A model generated the notes under the pieces. That model had not been told where the DNA came from, made no database searches, and saw nothing but the letters and a program-made list of their open reading frames with translations. Shown one piece after another: positions 34,969-43,472 of a DNA stretch of 64,000 nt. Position numbers and translations under genes: made by a program. Origin of the DNA: Echinicola sp. 20G (GTDB lineage: Bacteria; Bacteroidota; Bacteroidia; Cytophagales; Cyclobacteriaceae); the NCBI RefSeq assembly GCF_015533855.1, contig NZ_AP024154.1:5601501-5665500 (forward strand), given 5' to 3'. The stretch's first letter is position 1. The number at the start of each line of letters is the position of its first letter.

Positions 34969-36033
34969 CTACTGTAATTCAGGGAGTTTGTATTCACCAC
35001 TGATCACAGATTCTCCTGGCATATATACTCTAAAGCAAATCCAAAATGGTTTAGAAGGAACCAAGAGTTTGTTGGTGTATTCCATATCTTCAAATTGCTC
35101 CTTGGGCACATAATACATATCAAAGGTTTTTCCATCCGGGTTCAGTTTGATTTCGGTATTGCTGATAGTAGAGCCTTTGTCCGTCTTCAGGTATTGGTCT
35201 GCTCCATAAATCGTGATAGAATAAAAACCCAACTCAGGATCTTTCATTTCAGGAACTGGATAGGTCGCTTTATAAATTTTGCCCTCTTCCAAGTCGTATT
35301 GGGCGGTAAGGTACTGTGCATCTTTGTCCGGCAGGAGCCCAGTAGCTATAGACACTCCTCTGTTTCGGTCTTCTAGCGATACGGGAGCTGAAATAGTACC
35401 CATCGTTCCCTGAACACCTTCATTCTTGGCAATATCCACATAGGTGGAAAGTAGTTTCTTAAACTCTTCCATGTTCCAGCTAGTGACCTGAAAAGACTTC
35501 GGCTGATAACCATTTAGATATTCCAACTGCAATTGATCTTGATAATCATTTACTTTCTTGATATCATCTGGATCGTTCGGATTGACCTGCATCCGCACAT
35601 TGGCCCAGAAAAAATCACTGGTTTTGGACGCTGGAATCACATAACGCCCCGGACCATACAGCACATCCACCGTAATATGGTCATGATTGACCACATGAAG
35701 TGACATATATCGACCATCATTTTCTGGCAATGTGATGGCCACATCCCCTCCGCCATCCAAGATAGCAAAGGAATAATCCGTATCACGGTTCATCAATGGT
35801 GCAGGTTGCTCATCCAATGGCATAGGTTTACGGTGATGGTTCCAAGTATTGTCGGCTCCCTGAACAAATTCCTTTTGCATCGCCAAATCTGCCATGGCCT
35901 GCGCAAAATTTTCCTTGGTAACAGCTACTGTTGAGTCCGATATAATAGCTATTTTTTCATCTGCTTCTTTTTTTTGTTGCTGACAAGCAAACATTAATAG
36001 AGTCGTCAATAGGGATAAGAATATTCTTTTCAT
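34969..36033 (-). CDS. DUF1254/DUF1214 domain lipoprotein
   Basis: From the ATG at 36033 the protein has 354 residues (an in-frame GTG lies just upstream). It begins with a lipoprotein signal (MKRIFLSLLTTLLMFACQQQ). The middle contains TDYSFAILDGGGDVAITLPENDGRYMSLHVVNHDH, the type of phrase seen in DUF1254, and the C-terminal part (LGFYSITIYGADQYL and FWICFRVYMPGESV) matches DUF1214. Function is unknown. It follows a related but longer paralogue and probably shares its transcript. Confidence 0.82.
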   Translation of the reverse strand: MKRIFLSLLTTLLMFACQQQKKEADEKIAIISDSTVAVTKENFAQAMADLAMQKEFVQGADNTWNHHRKPMPLDEQPAPLMNRDTDYSFAILDGGGDVAITLPENDGRYMSLHVVNHDHITVDVLYGPGRYVIPASKTSDFFWANVRMQVNPNDPDDIKKVNDYQDQLQLEYLNGYQPKSFQVTSWNMEEFKKLLSTYVDIAKNEGVQGTMGTISAPVSLEDRNRGVSIATGLLPDKDAQYLTAQYDLEEGKIYKATYPVPEMKDPELGFYSITIYGADQYLKTDKGSTISNTEIKLNPDGKTFDMYYVPKEQFEDMEYTNKLLVPSKPFWICFRVYMPGESVISGEYKLPELQ

Positions 36034-36046
36034 CACATTAAATATT

Positions 36047-37615
36047 TTATTGCTTGTTTCCTTTATTCACCAATTCAAAGTCACCAGGCTTGTAACTTCT
36101 GTCGAAGAAAGCTTCCTCCGGCCCATAGAAGCGGAACAGGCTGAACCAACCCCTTCCTGGTGCTGTTTTGATAAAATTAGGTTTGTCGTCTGGATTATCA
36201 GGTCCGATAAAGAAGGTTACTGAACCATCTTCATTTTCAACCAGTTCATTCATAGTATTTAAGGAAGGATAAGCCTGTCCTTCAGCATCTACTCCTGCTG
36301 CCGTTTCCGCATCATAAAGTGTAAGTGACGTAAATAATTTGGCAGGCATATTAGCAGGAAAGGTGATCTCATAACTATTCTCCCCCATCAAAAAGTTACC
36401 ATCGCTATCTTTGTAAGCATTGCCATATTTTGCACCCAAACCTACAATAGACGACATCATCCCTGTACTGATCGAATAGTGGTTGATGTACATATGTGCT
36501 TTGGCATTTACATCGGTATGGTCTGTCTCTCGATTCCTAAACTCCTCATCTAGCAATGTATGCATAAAATCGTCCAGCTCCGTATGTGCATGAGCTACCC
36601 ATTTCCGGTCGTTCCACCAAAGCCCGTCCTCTTCTTGATCGAAGTTAGCCGCAATATTTTTCGCCATTTTCCAGGCAGTTTCTGCTGCTTTATCCAATAT
36701 GTCCTTTTGTTTTTCAGTAGGAGCGAATTCCTTTCCTTTACTTATTCCTAATGCGGCCATCATCCCGTGCATATAAGGATCAACATCATCCACTCGGTCA
36801 CTTTGGATGAATCGGTTAAGCATTTCAAAGTAGGAAAAGTCATGAGCAAAGAGCGCGTAGGAATCCACATCAGAGGCATGCTGAAAGTCCATAGGCTTGG
36901 CTTCCCCTTCCAATGGGTAAATCTTGATACCTTCGACAGCCTGAACACCAGGTTCTAGGTTATCAACAGATTGAAAAAAACCTCTCTGGAAGATGAAGAC
37001 TCCATTTGTCTTGCTGGTATAGAGATAATAGCCATCGGGAACATCTCCTTCATAACCTTCTGGCACAATAAGGTACTTCCCTCCCTTTCCCCTGTCAGGT
37101 CCTGGAAAACCAATATCACCTAAAAAACGAGTTCCATCCGGTTTCTCTGGTCCTTCCAAAGGACGGTGCCAATAATCATCCAATAGCCCCTGTAACATGG
37201 GTGGTACATCCAATACAAGAGGGCCAGTTTTACTCAAATCGGCAAAACCTAGTGCATAGATTACATCTGAATTTGGAGTCGTAATGATAGTCTTTGGTTT
37301 TAGTCTTTTTTCAAAAACAGAAACCACATTATAACCTTCCCCAAAAGTCTTTCCCAAGCCTTCTTTCATGGCGTACATGTTTACTGCAGGCAAAGCCCAT
37401 AAATACACCTGTGTGGCTCTTTGGAAATACAGTTCATCATCCAAGCTACTGGATGTCTCACCTTCTGGGTAGCCACCTTCAAAAGGCAAGCTGGCCAAAG
37501 TTTCATATCGGCTTTCTAGCCCTTTATCGCTAAGCGATTGTTTATCTATCGTGTTGGGTTGGTTGCATGCTGCTAGCATTAACAATGATAACAAAGCACT
37601 TAATCCTTTTTTCAT
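36047..37615 (-). CDS. DUF1254 domain-containing lipoprotein, long form
   Basis: A 522-residue protein with lipoprotein signal MKKGLSALLSLLMLAACNQP. The DUF1254 region covers about residues 60-200 (QVYLWALPAVNMYAMKEGLG, TPNSDVIYALGFADLSKTGPLVLDVPP), and a C-terminal DUF1214 region ends near PGRGWFSLFRFYGPEEAFFDRS. The family is widespread but has no established role. It is first of a run with a shorter paralogue and a predicted barrel, suggesting an envelope complex, which is inference. Confidence 0.85.
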   Translation of the reverse strand: MKKGLSALLSLLMLAACNQPNTIDKQSLSDKGLESRYETLASLPFEGGYPEGETSSSLDDELYFQRATQVYLWALPAVNMYAMKEGLGKTFGEGYNVVSVFEKRLKPKTIITTPNSDVIYALGFADLSKTGPLVLDVPPMLQGLLDDYWHRPLEGPEKPDGTRFLGDIGFPGPDRGKGGKYLIVPEGYEGDVPDGYYLYTSKTNGVFIFQRGFFQSVDNLEPGVQAVEGIKIYPLEGEAKPMDFQHASDVDSYALFAHDFSYFEMLNRFIQSDRVDDVDPYMHGMMAALGISKGKEFAPTEKQKDILDKAAETAWKMAKNIAANFDQEEDGLWWNDRKWVAHAHTELDDFMHTLLDEEFRNRETDHTDVNAKAHMYINHYSISTGMMSSIVGLGAKYGNAYKDSDGNFLMGENSYEITFPANMPAKLFTSLTLYDAETAAGVDAEGQAYPSLNTMNELVENEDGSVTFFIGPDNPDDKPNFIKTAPGRGWFSLFRFYGPEEAFFDRSYKPGDFELVNKGNKQ

Positions 37616-38741
37616 AGCTATTTATCTGATTACGTTCAGTTGTTATTTTATGAGTTTTCATCATCAAGATTGGATACAAATACCTGTATTTTAATGTATA
37701 GCACTGTAGAGGAAGAAATGAATTCTATTGATCAAAAAACTACGCTGTCGTTCACATGATTAAATTTGAAAATTTGCTCTTAGGAATAAAAATTTAATCA
37801 TAACAGGTTTGCCAAAAATCCTGTTACAGGAAACAAATTCAGAAATATTTGGCAAATCATTTGACCAAAAAAATCAAATACTTAAAAATCAAACCAATAA
37901 AAACATAATAATTATTCGAAAAACACAATAAAAATAGCACCCAATTATCCGCCTGCTTACCAATAGGATCATTTTCTTAAGGTACTATCAAAATCAAGCA
38001 AACAAGTCACAAAGAATCTACTTATTTATACCTGCTCGTTCTGGGGAAAACAATTTATGGATTTAAAGCTACTGGCATATTTACAGATGCACATTAAGTT
38101 TTAAAGATTAAAAAAACATAAAACAATATTTCTTTCAGTGACTTCCTTCTCTATTTTATCAACCATTCCTCAATAAAAAACATTGCATTTCGTGATGGTA
38201 TAAAACATTTGGTTTTTTCAAATCATCATCAAGTTTCAAGTCAATTAGTATTAGTAAACGTGGCCTGATGACTCATTTCTATTATTCTTTGTCACAATTG
38301 ACATAGTTTTAAAAGCAATCGCATTCACCAACCTATCAGTCATAACCAAATGTAGTTCGTATATAAGATTTTATTTTTGATTTCGAAACACAAATTTTAT
38401 CTTTTATTTCTTTTGAATTTACTAATCTTTAAATTATTATTAACTAAATTTTCATAATCGTTCCAATTTATTATGTTTCGTTTCCATTTAGTTTAAATGG
38501 TCAATTAAGAAACTCTAATCTAATTTGATCTTTGATGAAATTTTCATTTTTAGATTGACCTTTAGTATATACCGCAAATCAAAGTCGTCCTTTAGAAAAT
38601 CCTTCTAAAACACAGGCTATCATCTATTATAACACAATATCTTTTAACAATGGCTCAGCACGTCCTAGCTACTATGGAAAAAGATGGAATTGCATTTTTA
38701 ATTAAGAAACCTTAAATCAATTTTCACCATAACGACTAACT
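37616..38741. other. 1.13-kb AT-rich divergent intergenic region
   Basis: No coding frame, RNA or repeat was recognised on either strand. Several TTTG words occur but none pairs with a good TAnnTTTG at the right distance. Its length is unusual for this window. Confidence 0.45.
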
Positions 38742-40382
38742 ATGAAAAACCTATGTTTTTTATTGGCCCTTATTGGGTTTGCTTGCACAGAACAAATCGA
38801 ACCAGATTCTCCCATTGTAGAGGATGATGAAAAAGTTGAATCAGTTCTAAACCTGGAAGATGACTACACAGAAGACCCAAACGACTCTTGGACGGTCAAC
38901 AAGACCAACCAATACGCTTTGAATGTGGTGTTTTTCTTACCAACAGATAACACCCTTAGCATTGGAGAGGCTCAAAAAGTAAGTGACATGATGCTATATA
39001 TCCAAGATTGGTATGAAATGGGTATGATAGAAAATGGTTTTAACAAGACTTTTGGTTTGATGACCAACCAAGATGATGAAGTCCGAATCATCGTGGTGAA
39101 TGGTTCGGATGACTCCGACTATTTCAGCAGTAATAACTCACAAGTAAAAAACGAAGTTGAAGCATTTTTCAACAATAACCCAAGTTTAAAAACCAGTGAA
39201 CATGTATTGGTTTTGGGACATTCAGGGAGCGGAGTTCCTTTTTATGGTTTAGGGAAGTATTGCTTTGCCACCTCTTCGGATTTCACACTTTCTTCTTCTG
39301 GCAAAACCAGGAATGGATTCTCATTAATGAGTGCGGACAAATTGGGAGGAATCATGCATGAACTTGCTCATGGCTTGAACTTACCCCATAACACCCATAC
39401 TGCAAGCGACCTTCCTGACATCTCCTTGATGTCCTTTGGGAACCATACCTATGAAGGTGGTGATGAGGACTTGGTCTACCTCACAGCTGCTGACGCTAGT
39501 ATTTTGAACAACAATCAAGTTTTTAATCAAACCAATAACAGTATTTCCTATTATTCAGGCACATCTGCTTATAATTTAGACACTTATTCCGTTTCCAAAA
39601 ACTCATCCACCTCCAGTATTGATATCAGTGGTGATATTGTTTCTGACACTGAGATTGCCGCAGTATTTGTGGGACATGACGGGCTGCCTTTTGGCGGAGG
39701 AAACAATTATGACAAAATCACTTATTCCCAAAACTTTAGTGGCCCAAGTTCAGGCAATGTCTATTCATTTAGCTTAACTACGCCCTACTCGGACCTATTC
39801 AATGGCTATAAAGATGATAAGAAAGACTCCATGCAACTGGCACTACATGTGGTTTACAAAAATGGAACAGTAAGTCAAATAAAAAATCTGGAATACGGCA
39901 TAGACCTTGCGACTGAGATTCCTGATGACAATGTCAACTATTATTATGAAGCTCACGATTATTCTGATCGATCAGCATGGACGCTCACAATGAGTTCTCA
40001 ACCCAGTACAATCTCAAACATTCTTGATGGTAATCAGAGTACCTTTTGGCATTCCCAATACCCTTGGAGATTCACTGAAAAACCTCCACATGAAGCTGTA
40101 GTGGATATGGGACAATCCCAATCTTTTGATGGAGTATATATTTACTCAAACAGAGGGTATAATGAATTCCGTCCTAAACATCTTGAGGTATTCATCAGTC
40201 AAGATGGGACTACTTGGTCAAGCGAAAAAACAGTCAGTATAGCAAGTAATGCAGAAGCAGAGGAAATATCGATCCTTTTTGACAATGCAGTAAACGCTCG
40301 TTATTTCAAAATTGTAGTGGACGAGATTTGGACCTGGAATGGAGTGGACAATATGATCATCAACGAGATCGATATTTTGTAA
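38742..40382 (+). CDS. Secreted metzincin-like metalloprotease lipoprotein with discoidin-type C-terminal domain
   Basis: A 546-residue protein with a short lipoprotein signal (MKNLCFLLALIGFACTEQ). The protease domain contains HELAHGLNLPH at about residues 206-216, an HExxHxxxxxH zinc site with Asn at the usual metzincin Gly position. SLMSFGNHTY follows, a plausible Met-turn. After a beta-rich middle, residues from about 400 on (SNILDGNQSTFWHSQYPW, AVVDMGQSQSFDGVYIYSNRGY, RYFKIVVDEIW) form an F5/8-type C carbohydrate-binding domain. It probably degrades a glycoprotein or binds glycans at the cell surface. It is monocistronic with its own terminator. Confidence 0.82.
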   Translation: MKNLCFLLALIGFACTEQIEPDSPIVEDDEKVESVLNLEDDYTEDPNDSWTVNKTNQYALNVVFFLPTDNTLSIGEAQKVSDMMLYIQDWYEMGMIENGFNKTFGLMTNQDDEVRIIVVNGSDDSDYFSSNNSQVKNEVEAFFNNNPSLKTSEHVLVLGHSGSGVPFYGLGKYCFATSSDFTLSSSGKTRNGFSLMSADKLGGIMHELAHGLNLPHNTHTASDLPDISLMSFGNHTYEGGDEDLVYLTAADASILNNNQVFNQTNNSISYYSGTSAYNLDTYSVSKNSSTSSIDISGDIVSDTEIAAVFVGHDGLPFGGGNNYDKITYSQNFSGPSSGNVYSFSLTTPYSDLFNGYKDDKKDSMQLALHVVYKNGTVSQIKNLEYGIDLATEIPDDNVNYYYEAHDYSDRSAWTLTMSSQPSTISNILDGNQSTFWHSQYPWRFTEKPPHEAVVDMGQSQSFDGVYIYSNRGYNEFRPKHLEVFISQDGTTWSSEKTVSIASNAEAEEISILFDNAVNARYFKIVVDEIWTWNGVDNMIINEIDIL

Positions 40383-40412
40383 AGTTAAGTTATTCAAAAT
40401 AATCACTATTTT

Positions 40413-40455
40413 AAGCCCTGCTGAAGACAGTCTTCTGTCCTATGCAGGGCTTTTT
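40413..40455 (+). terminator. Terminator after metalloprotease
   Basis: AAGCCCTGC and GCAGGGCTT arms (40413-40452) with an internal GAAGAC/TCTTC stem, followed by TTT. Confidence 0.8.
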
Positions 40456-40930
40456 GTTTCTTTCGAAAGAACATCAATATGATTAGCTATCAGATGAGTA
40501 CCTTCAAATAGCCTTTATAAACATATTTGAAAAAGCATTTGTATCAAATTTTCGAAAATTCTACTTTTGAATGATAAAAAAAATATAAACTTCAGACGTA
40601 AGCTTCCTTTTGAATCCTAATTTATAGAATTTCAGCATTCCTATTTGCCCATACACCTAAAAGTGATCTTGAAGCTATTTGAAAAAACAAATTGACACCT
40701 TGAGTAAGAGATGAGGAGGAACTGTTCATTGAGAGCAAGATAGAATCATGACAGGCATTATTGAGATAAGTAAGTGATCAGCTATTCAATCGAAGTAGAG
40801 TTGATCTTTAGATTTGAAATTTCTATGTGATTTAGTGAAACAACAAACTGTTTTTTTTATTTACCGGGGATAGAAAATATTCAAATAATATGACCATCCC
40901 CAAACATGAGTTTGATTAATAATTTACCCG
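40456..40930. other. Spacer before membrane-tethered regulator
   Basis: AT-rich. Contains a perfect 14-bp palindrome TTCTTTCGAAAGAA just after the terminator and GGGGAT...ATCCCC arms (about 40866-40901) near the next start. No promoter was recognised. Confidence 0.35.
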
Positions 40931-43453
40931 ATGCTTCTATTTACTAAAATTCACCTATTCCTTTCCTTAATTTTTGGTTTTACTTTGCCACAGGCTTCCT
41001 TTACTGGAGGTCTAAAATTTTATGGCAACGAAGAAGCGATAGACCAGCGTACCTCCTATGATATTTTTGGGGAGCACGAAGTGGAATTTTCTGACCATTT
41101 TACCATTGACTTTAGCCTATCCTTAAGTCCTGTCGATGAAATAGGATATATCCTCAGAATAAAGAATAGTGTAAACAGAAGAATTTTTAATTTATTCTAT
41201 GACAGTCAGGGAGATCGCATTGTCTTTAAGTTTAATGAGGAAGGGAAAAGCAATCTCATTGTGGCCACTATGGACAAAGACCAGTTGTTTAAAAAGCAAT
41301 GGTTTGAGATGAAAATCTCATTTGATCTAAAAGCGGATTCAATAAGTCTGTCCATCGATAATGAAACATTTTCGGCCAAAAAACAGCATTTAGATGATAC
41401 TTATCTTCCTAAGATTCTTTTTGGGAAAAGTGATCACATCATTGATGTACCTGCTTTTGCCATCAAAAACTTATCCGTTGTAGGAGAGGAAACCTATAGC
41501 TTTCCCTTATATGAAAATGAGGGTAATGTAGTCCATGATAAAGATGGAAATCCTTACGGCAAGGTGATCAATCCTGATTGGCTGAAGAATTATGCCTATT
41601 TCTGGAAACATCAAGTTTCCTTTAGTTCAGCATCTGTAGCGGGAGCAAATTATAATCCCCAAAAGAAGGAAATATACTATTATAACCAAGATTCTATTTG
41701 GAGATATAATGTACAGACAGGCCAAACTGATCTCGAGGTATTTGACCAGAAAAGCCCTGTCAAACTTATCTTGGGCACTAACTTCATCGATACATTAGAA
41801 AATAGATTATATACCTATGAGGTGTATTATGACAAACCTTATGAAGGGCCAACTGTCGCAAGTCTCGATCTTGATAACTATCAGTGGACTGAAGAAAGCT
41901 ATGAACAACTTCCAACCCAACTCCATCACCATGGGTCTTATATAGACCAATCCAACTCCCAATACAGTATTTTCGGAGGTTTTGGGAATATGAAATATAG
42001 CAAGAACTTCTTTACATTCGATTTGGAACAAAAAGCATGGAAAGTGGAAGAGGGCTTTACTGGTGATGTAATTTCTCCACGCTACTTCTCCTCAGTTGGT
42101 TACCAACCAGAAAACAACAGCGTATATGTTTTGGGAGGGATGGGAAATGAGTCTGGGGACCAATCTGTTGGAAGGAAATACTACTATGATCTCTATCGCA
42201 TAGATATGGACACCAAAGATGTCACCAAACTTTGGGAGATTCCATGGGATAAGGATAATGTCGTTCCCGTTCGGGGAATGGTCATATTAAATGACTCCAG
42301 TCTATATACACTTTGCTATCCTGAGCATTTTTCTGAATCCTATCTTCGTCTTTATCGATTTTCACTGATGGATGGGAGTTATGAGATATTAGGGGATTCC
42401 ATTCCAATCCGATCGGATAAAATTACTACTAATGCCAACCTCTATTTTGACCAAGGGCTCAATAATCTTTTTGCGGTGGTTCAGGAGTTTGAGGATGACA
42501 TTTCATCAGACCTAAAAATCTACTCTTTGGCATTTCCTGCTATTACAAAGGATGAGTTGTCGGATTTCCCAGAAAAACAAAATAGTAAAATTCCACTCCT
42601 TGTTCTTCTTCTTATAGGCGCTGGTGCTATAGGTTTTGGCTTCATTTTATATAGAAAGTTGAATCCTAAAGTGAATGGAGAGAAAGAAGAGCCTAAGGAA
42701 ACATTGGAGCAGGTGGAAACTCCAAAAACCGGACATATTTTACGTCCCAACGCTATCTACCTGTTCGGGAATTTTATGGTTAGAGACTCGAAGAATAAGG
42801 ATATTACCTATATGTTCAGTGCACAACTAAAACAGGTTTTTTGCCTTATTTTTCATTACAGTATCTCTGAGGATGGGATTACTTCACAGCATCTCAGCAA
42901 CTTACTCTGGCCAGACAAACCAGCTGATAAGGTTAAAAACTCACGAGGAGTGACGATAAATAACCTACGTAAAACATTGAGCGAACTGGATGGAATAGAA
43001 TTGGTCCACGAAAAAGGGCACTATAAAATAGTCCTTCATGAAGAAGCCTATTGTGATTACTTGAGGTGTTTGGAGATCATTTCTGCTCATGAAATAAATA
43101 CGCATAGAGATGAGTTTGCAGGAATCGTCCACCGTGGTAAATTCTTGTATCTTTCGGATGATCCCTTGTTCGACTTGTTCAAAGAGGAAGCAGAAACCAA
43201 TCTTGAACCAGTCTTGATACTGGAGGTGGAAAAAAGCTTTGCCAGCGAATCGTATCATGCTACGATTTCGCTGGCAGAAGCCCTTTTTAATATTGATCCT
43301 TTGAATGAAACCGCTTTGGTGTATCAAGTCAAAGCAATGTTGAGATTAGGCATGATAGAAGAATCCAAAATTGCCTATAGGACTTTTGTGATTGAGTACA
43401 AAAGAGTCACAGGCAAGGAATTTGGTCATTCTTATTCAAGTATCAGCTCGTAA
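40931..43453 (+). CDS. Membrane-tethered one-component regulator: LamG-like and kelch ectodomain, SARP-type winged helix inside
   Basis: An 840-residue protein with a signal peptide at 5-22, a concanavalin/LamG-like domain at about 30-190 (FTIDFSLSLSP, WFEMKISFDLKADSISLSID) and a kelch-type propeller at about 210-540 (SQYSIFGGFGNMKYSKNFFTF, NNSVYVLGGMGNESG). A single membrane helix follows at about 552-575 (IPLLVLLLIGAGAIGFGFIL), then a cytoplasmic winged helix at about 615-700 (LLWPDKPADKVKNSRGVTINNLRK) and a TPR-like bacterial activation domain to the end. The winged-helix phrase is characteristic of SARP/OmpR-type regulators. It probably senses an extracellular ligand and binds DNA directly. 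It is convergent with the utilisation locus at 43.5-55.4 kb, which has no other visible regulator. Confidence 0.72.
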   Translation: MLLFTKIHLFLSLIFGFTLPQASFTGGLKFYGNEEAIDQRTSYDIFGEHEVEFSDHFTIDFSLSLSPVDEIGYILRIKNSVNRRIFNLFYDSQGDRIVFKFNEEGKSNLIVATMDKDQLFKKQWFEMKISFDLKADSISLSIDNETFSAKKQHLDDTYLPKILFGKSDHIIDVPAFAIKNLSVVGEETYSFPLYENEGNVVHDKDGNPYGKVINPDWLKNYAYFWKHQVSFSSASVAGANYNPQKKEIYYYNQDSIWRYNVQTGQTDLEVFDQKSPVKLILGTNFIDTLENRLYTYEVYYDKPYEGPTVASLDLDNYQWTEESYEQLPTQLHHHGSYIDQSNSQYSIFGGFGNMKYSKNFFTFDLEQKAWKVEEGFTGDVISPRYFSSVGYQPENNSVYVLGGMGNESGDQSVGRKYYYDLYRIDMDTKDVTKLWEIPWDKDNVVPVRGMVILNDSSLYTLCYPEHFSESYLRLYRFSLMDGSYEILGDSIPIRSDKITTNANLYFDQGLNNLFAVVQEFEDDISSDLKIYSLAFPAITKDELSDFPEKQNSKIPLLVLLLIGAGAIGFGFILYRKLNPKVNGEKEEPKETLEQVETPKTGHILRPNAIYLFGNFMVRDSKNKDITYMFSAQLKQVFCLIFHYSISEDGITSQHLSNLLWPDKPADKVKNSRGVTINNLRKTLSELDGIELVHEKGHYKIVLHEEAYCDYLRCLEIISAHEINTHRDEFAGIVHRGKFLYLSDDPLFDLFKEEAETNLEPVLILEVEKSFASESYHATISLAEALFNIDPLNETALVYQVKAMLRLGMIEESKIAYRTFVIEYKRVTGKEFGHSYSSISS

Positions 43454-43472
43454 GAAAGTACAGCGGTTTGGC

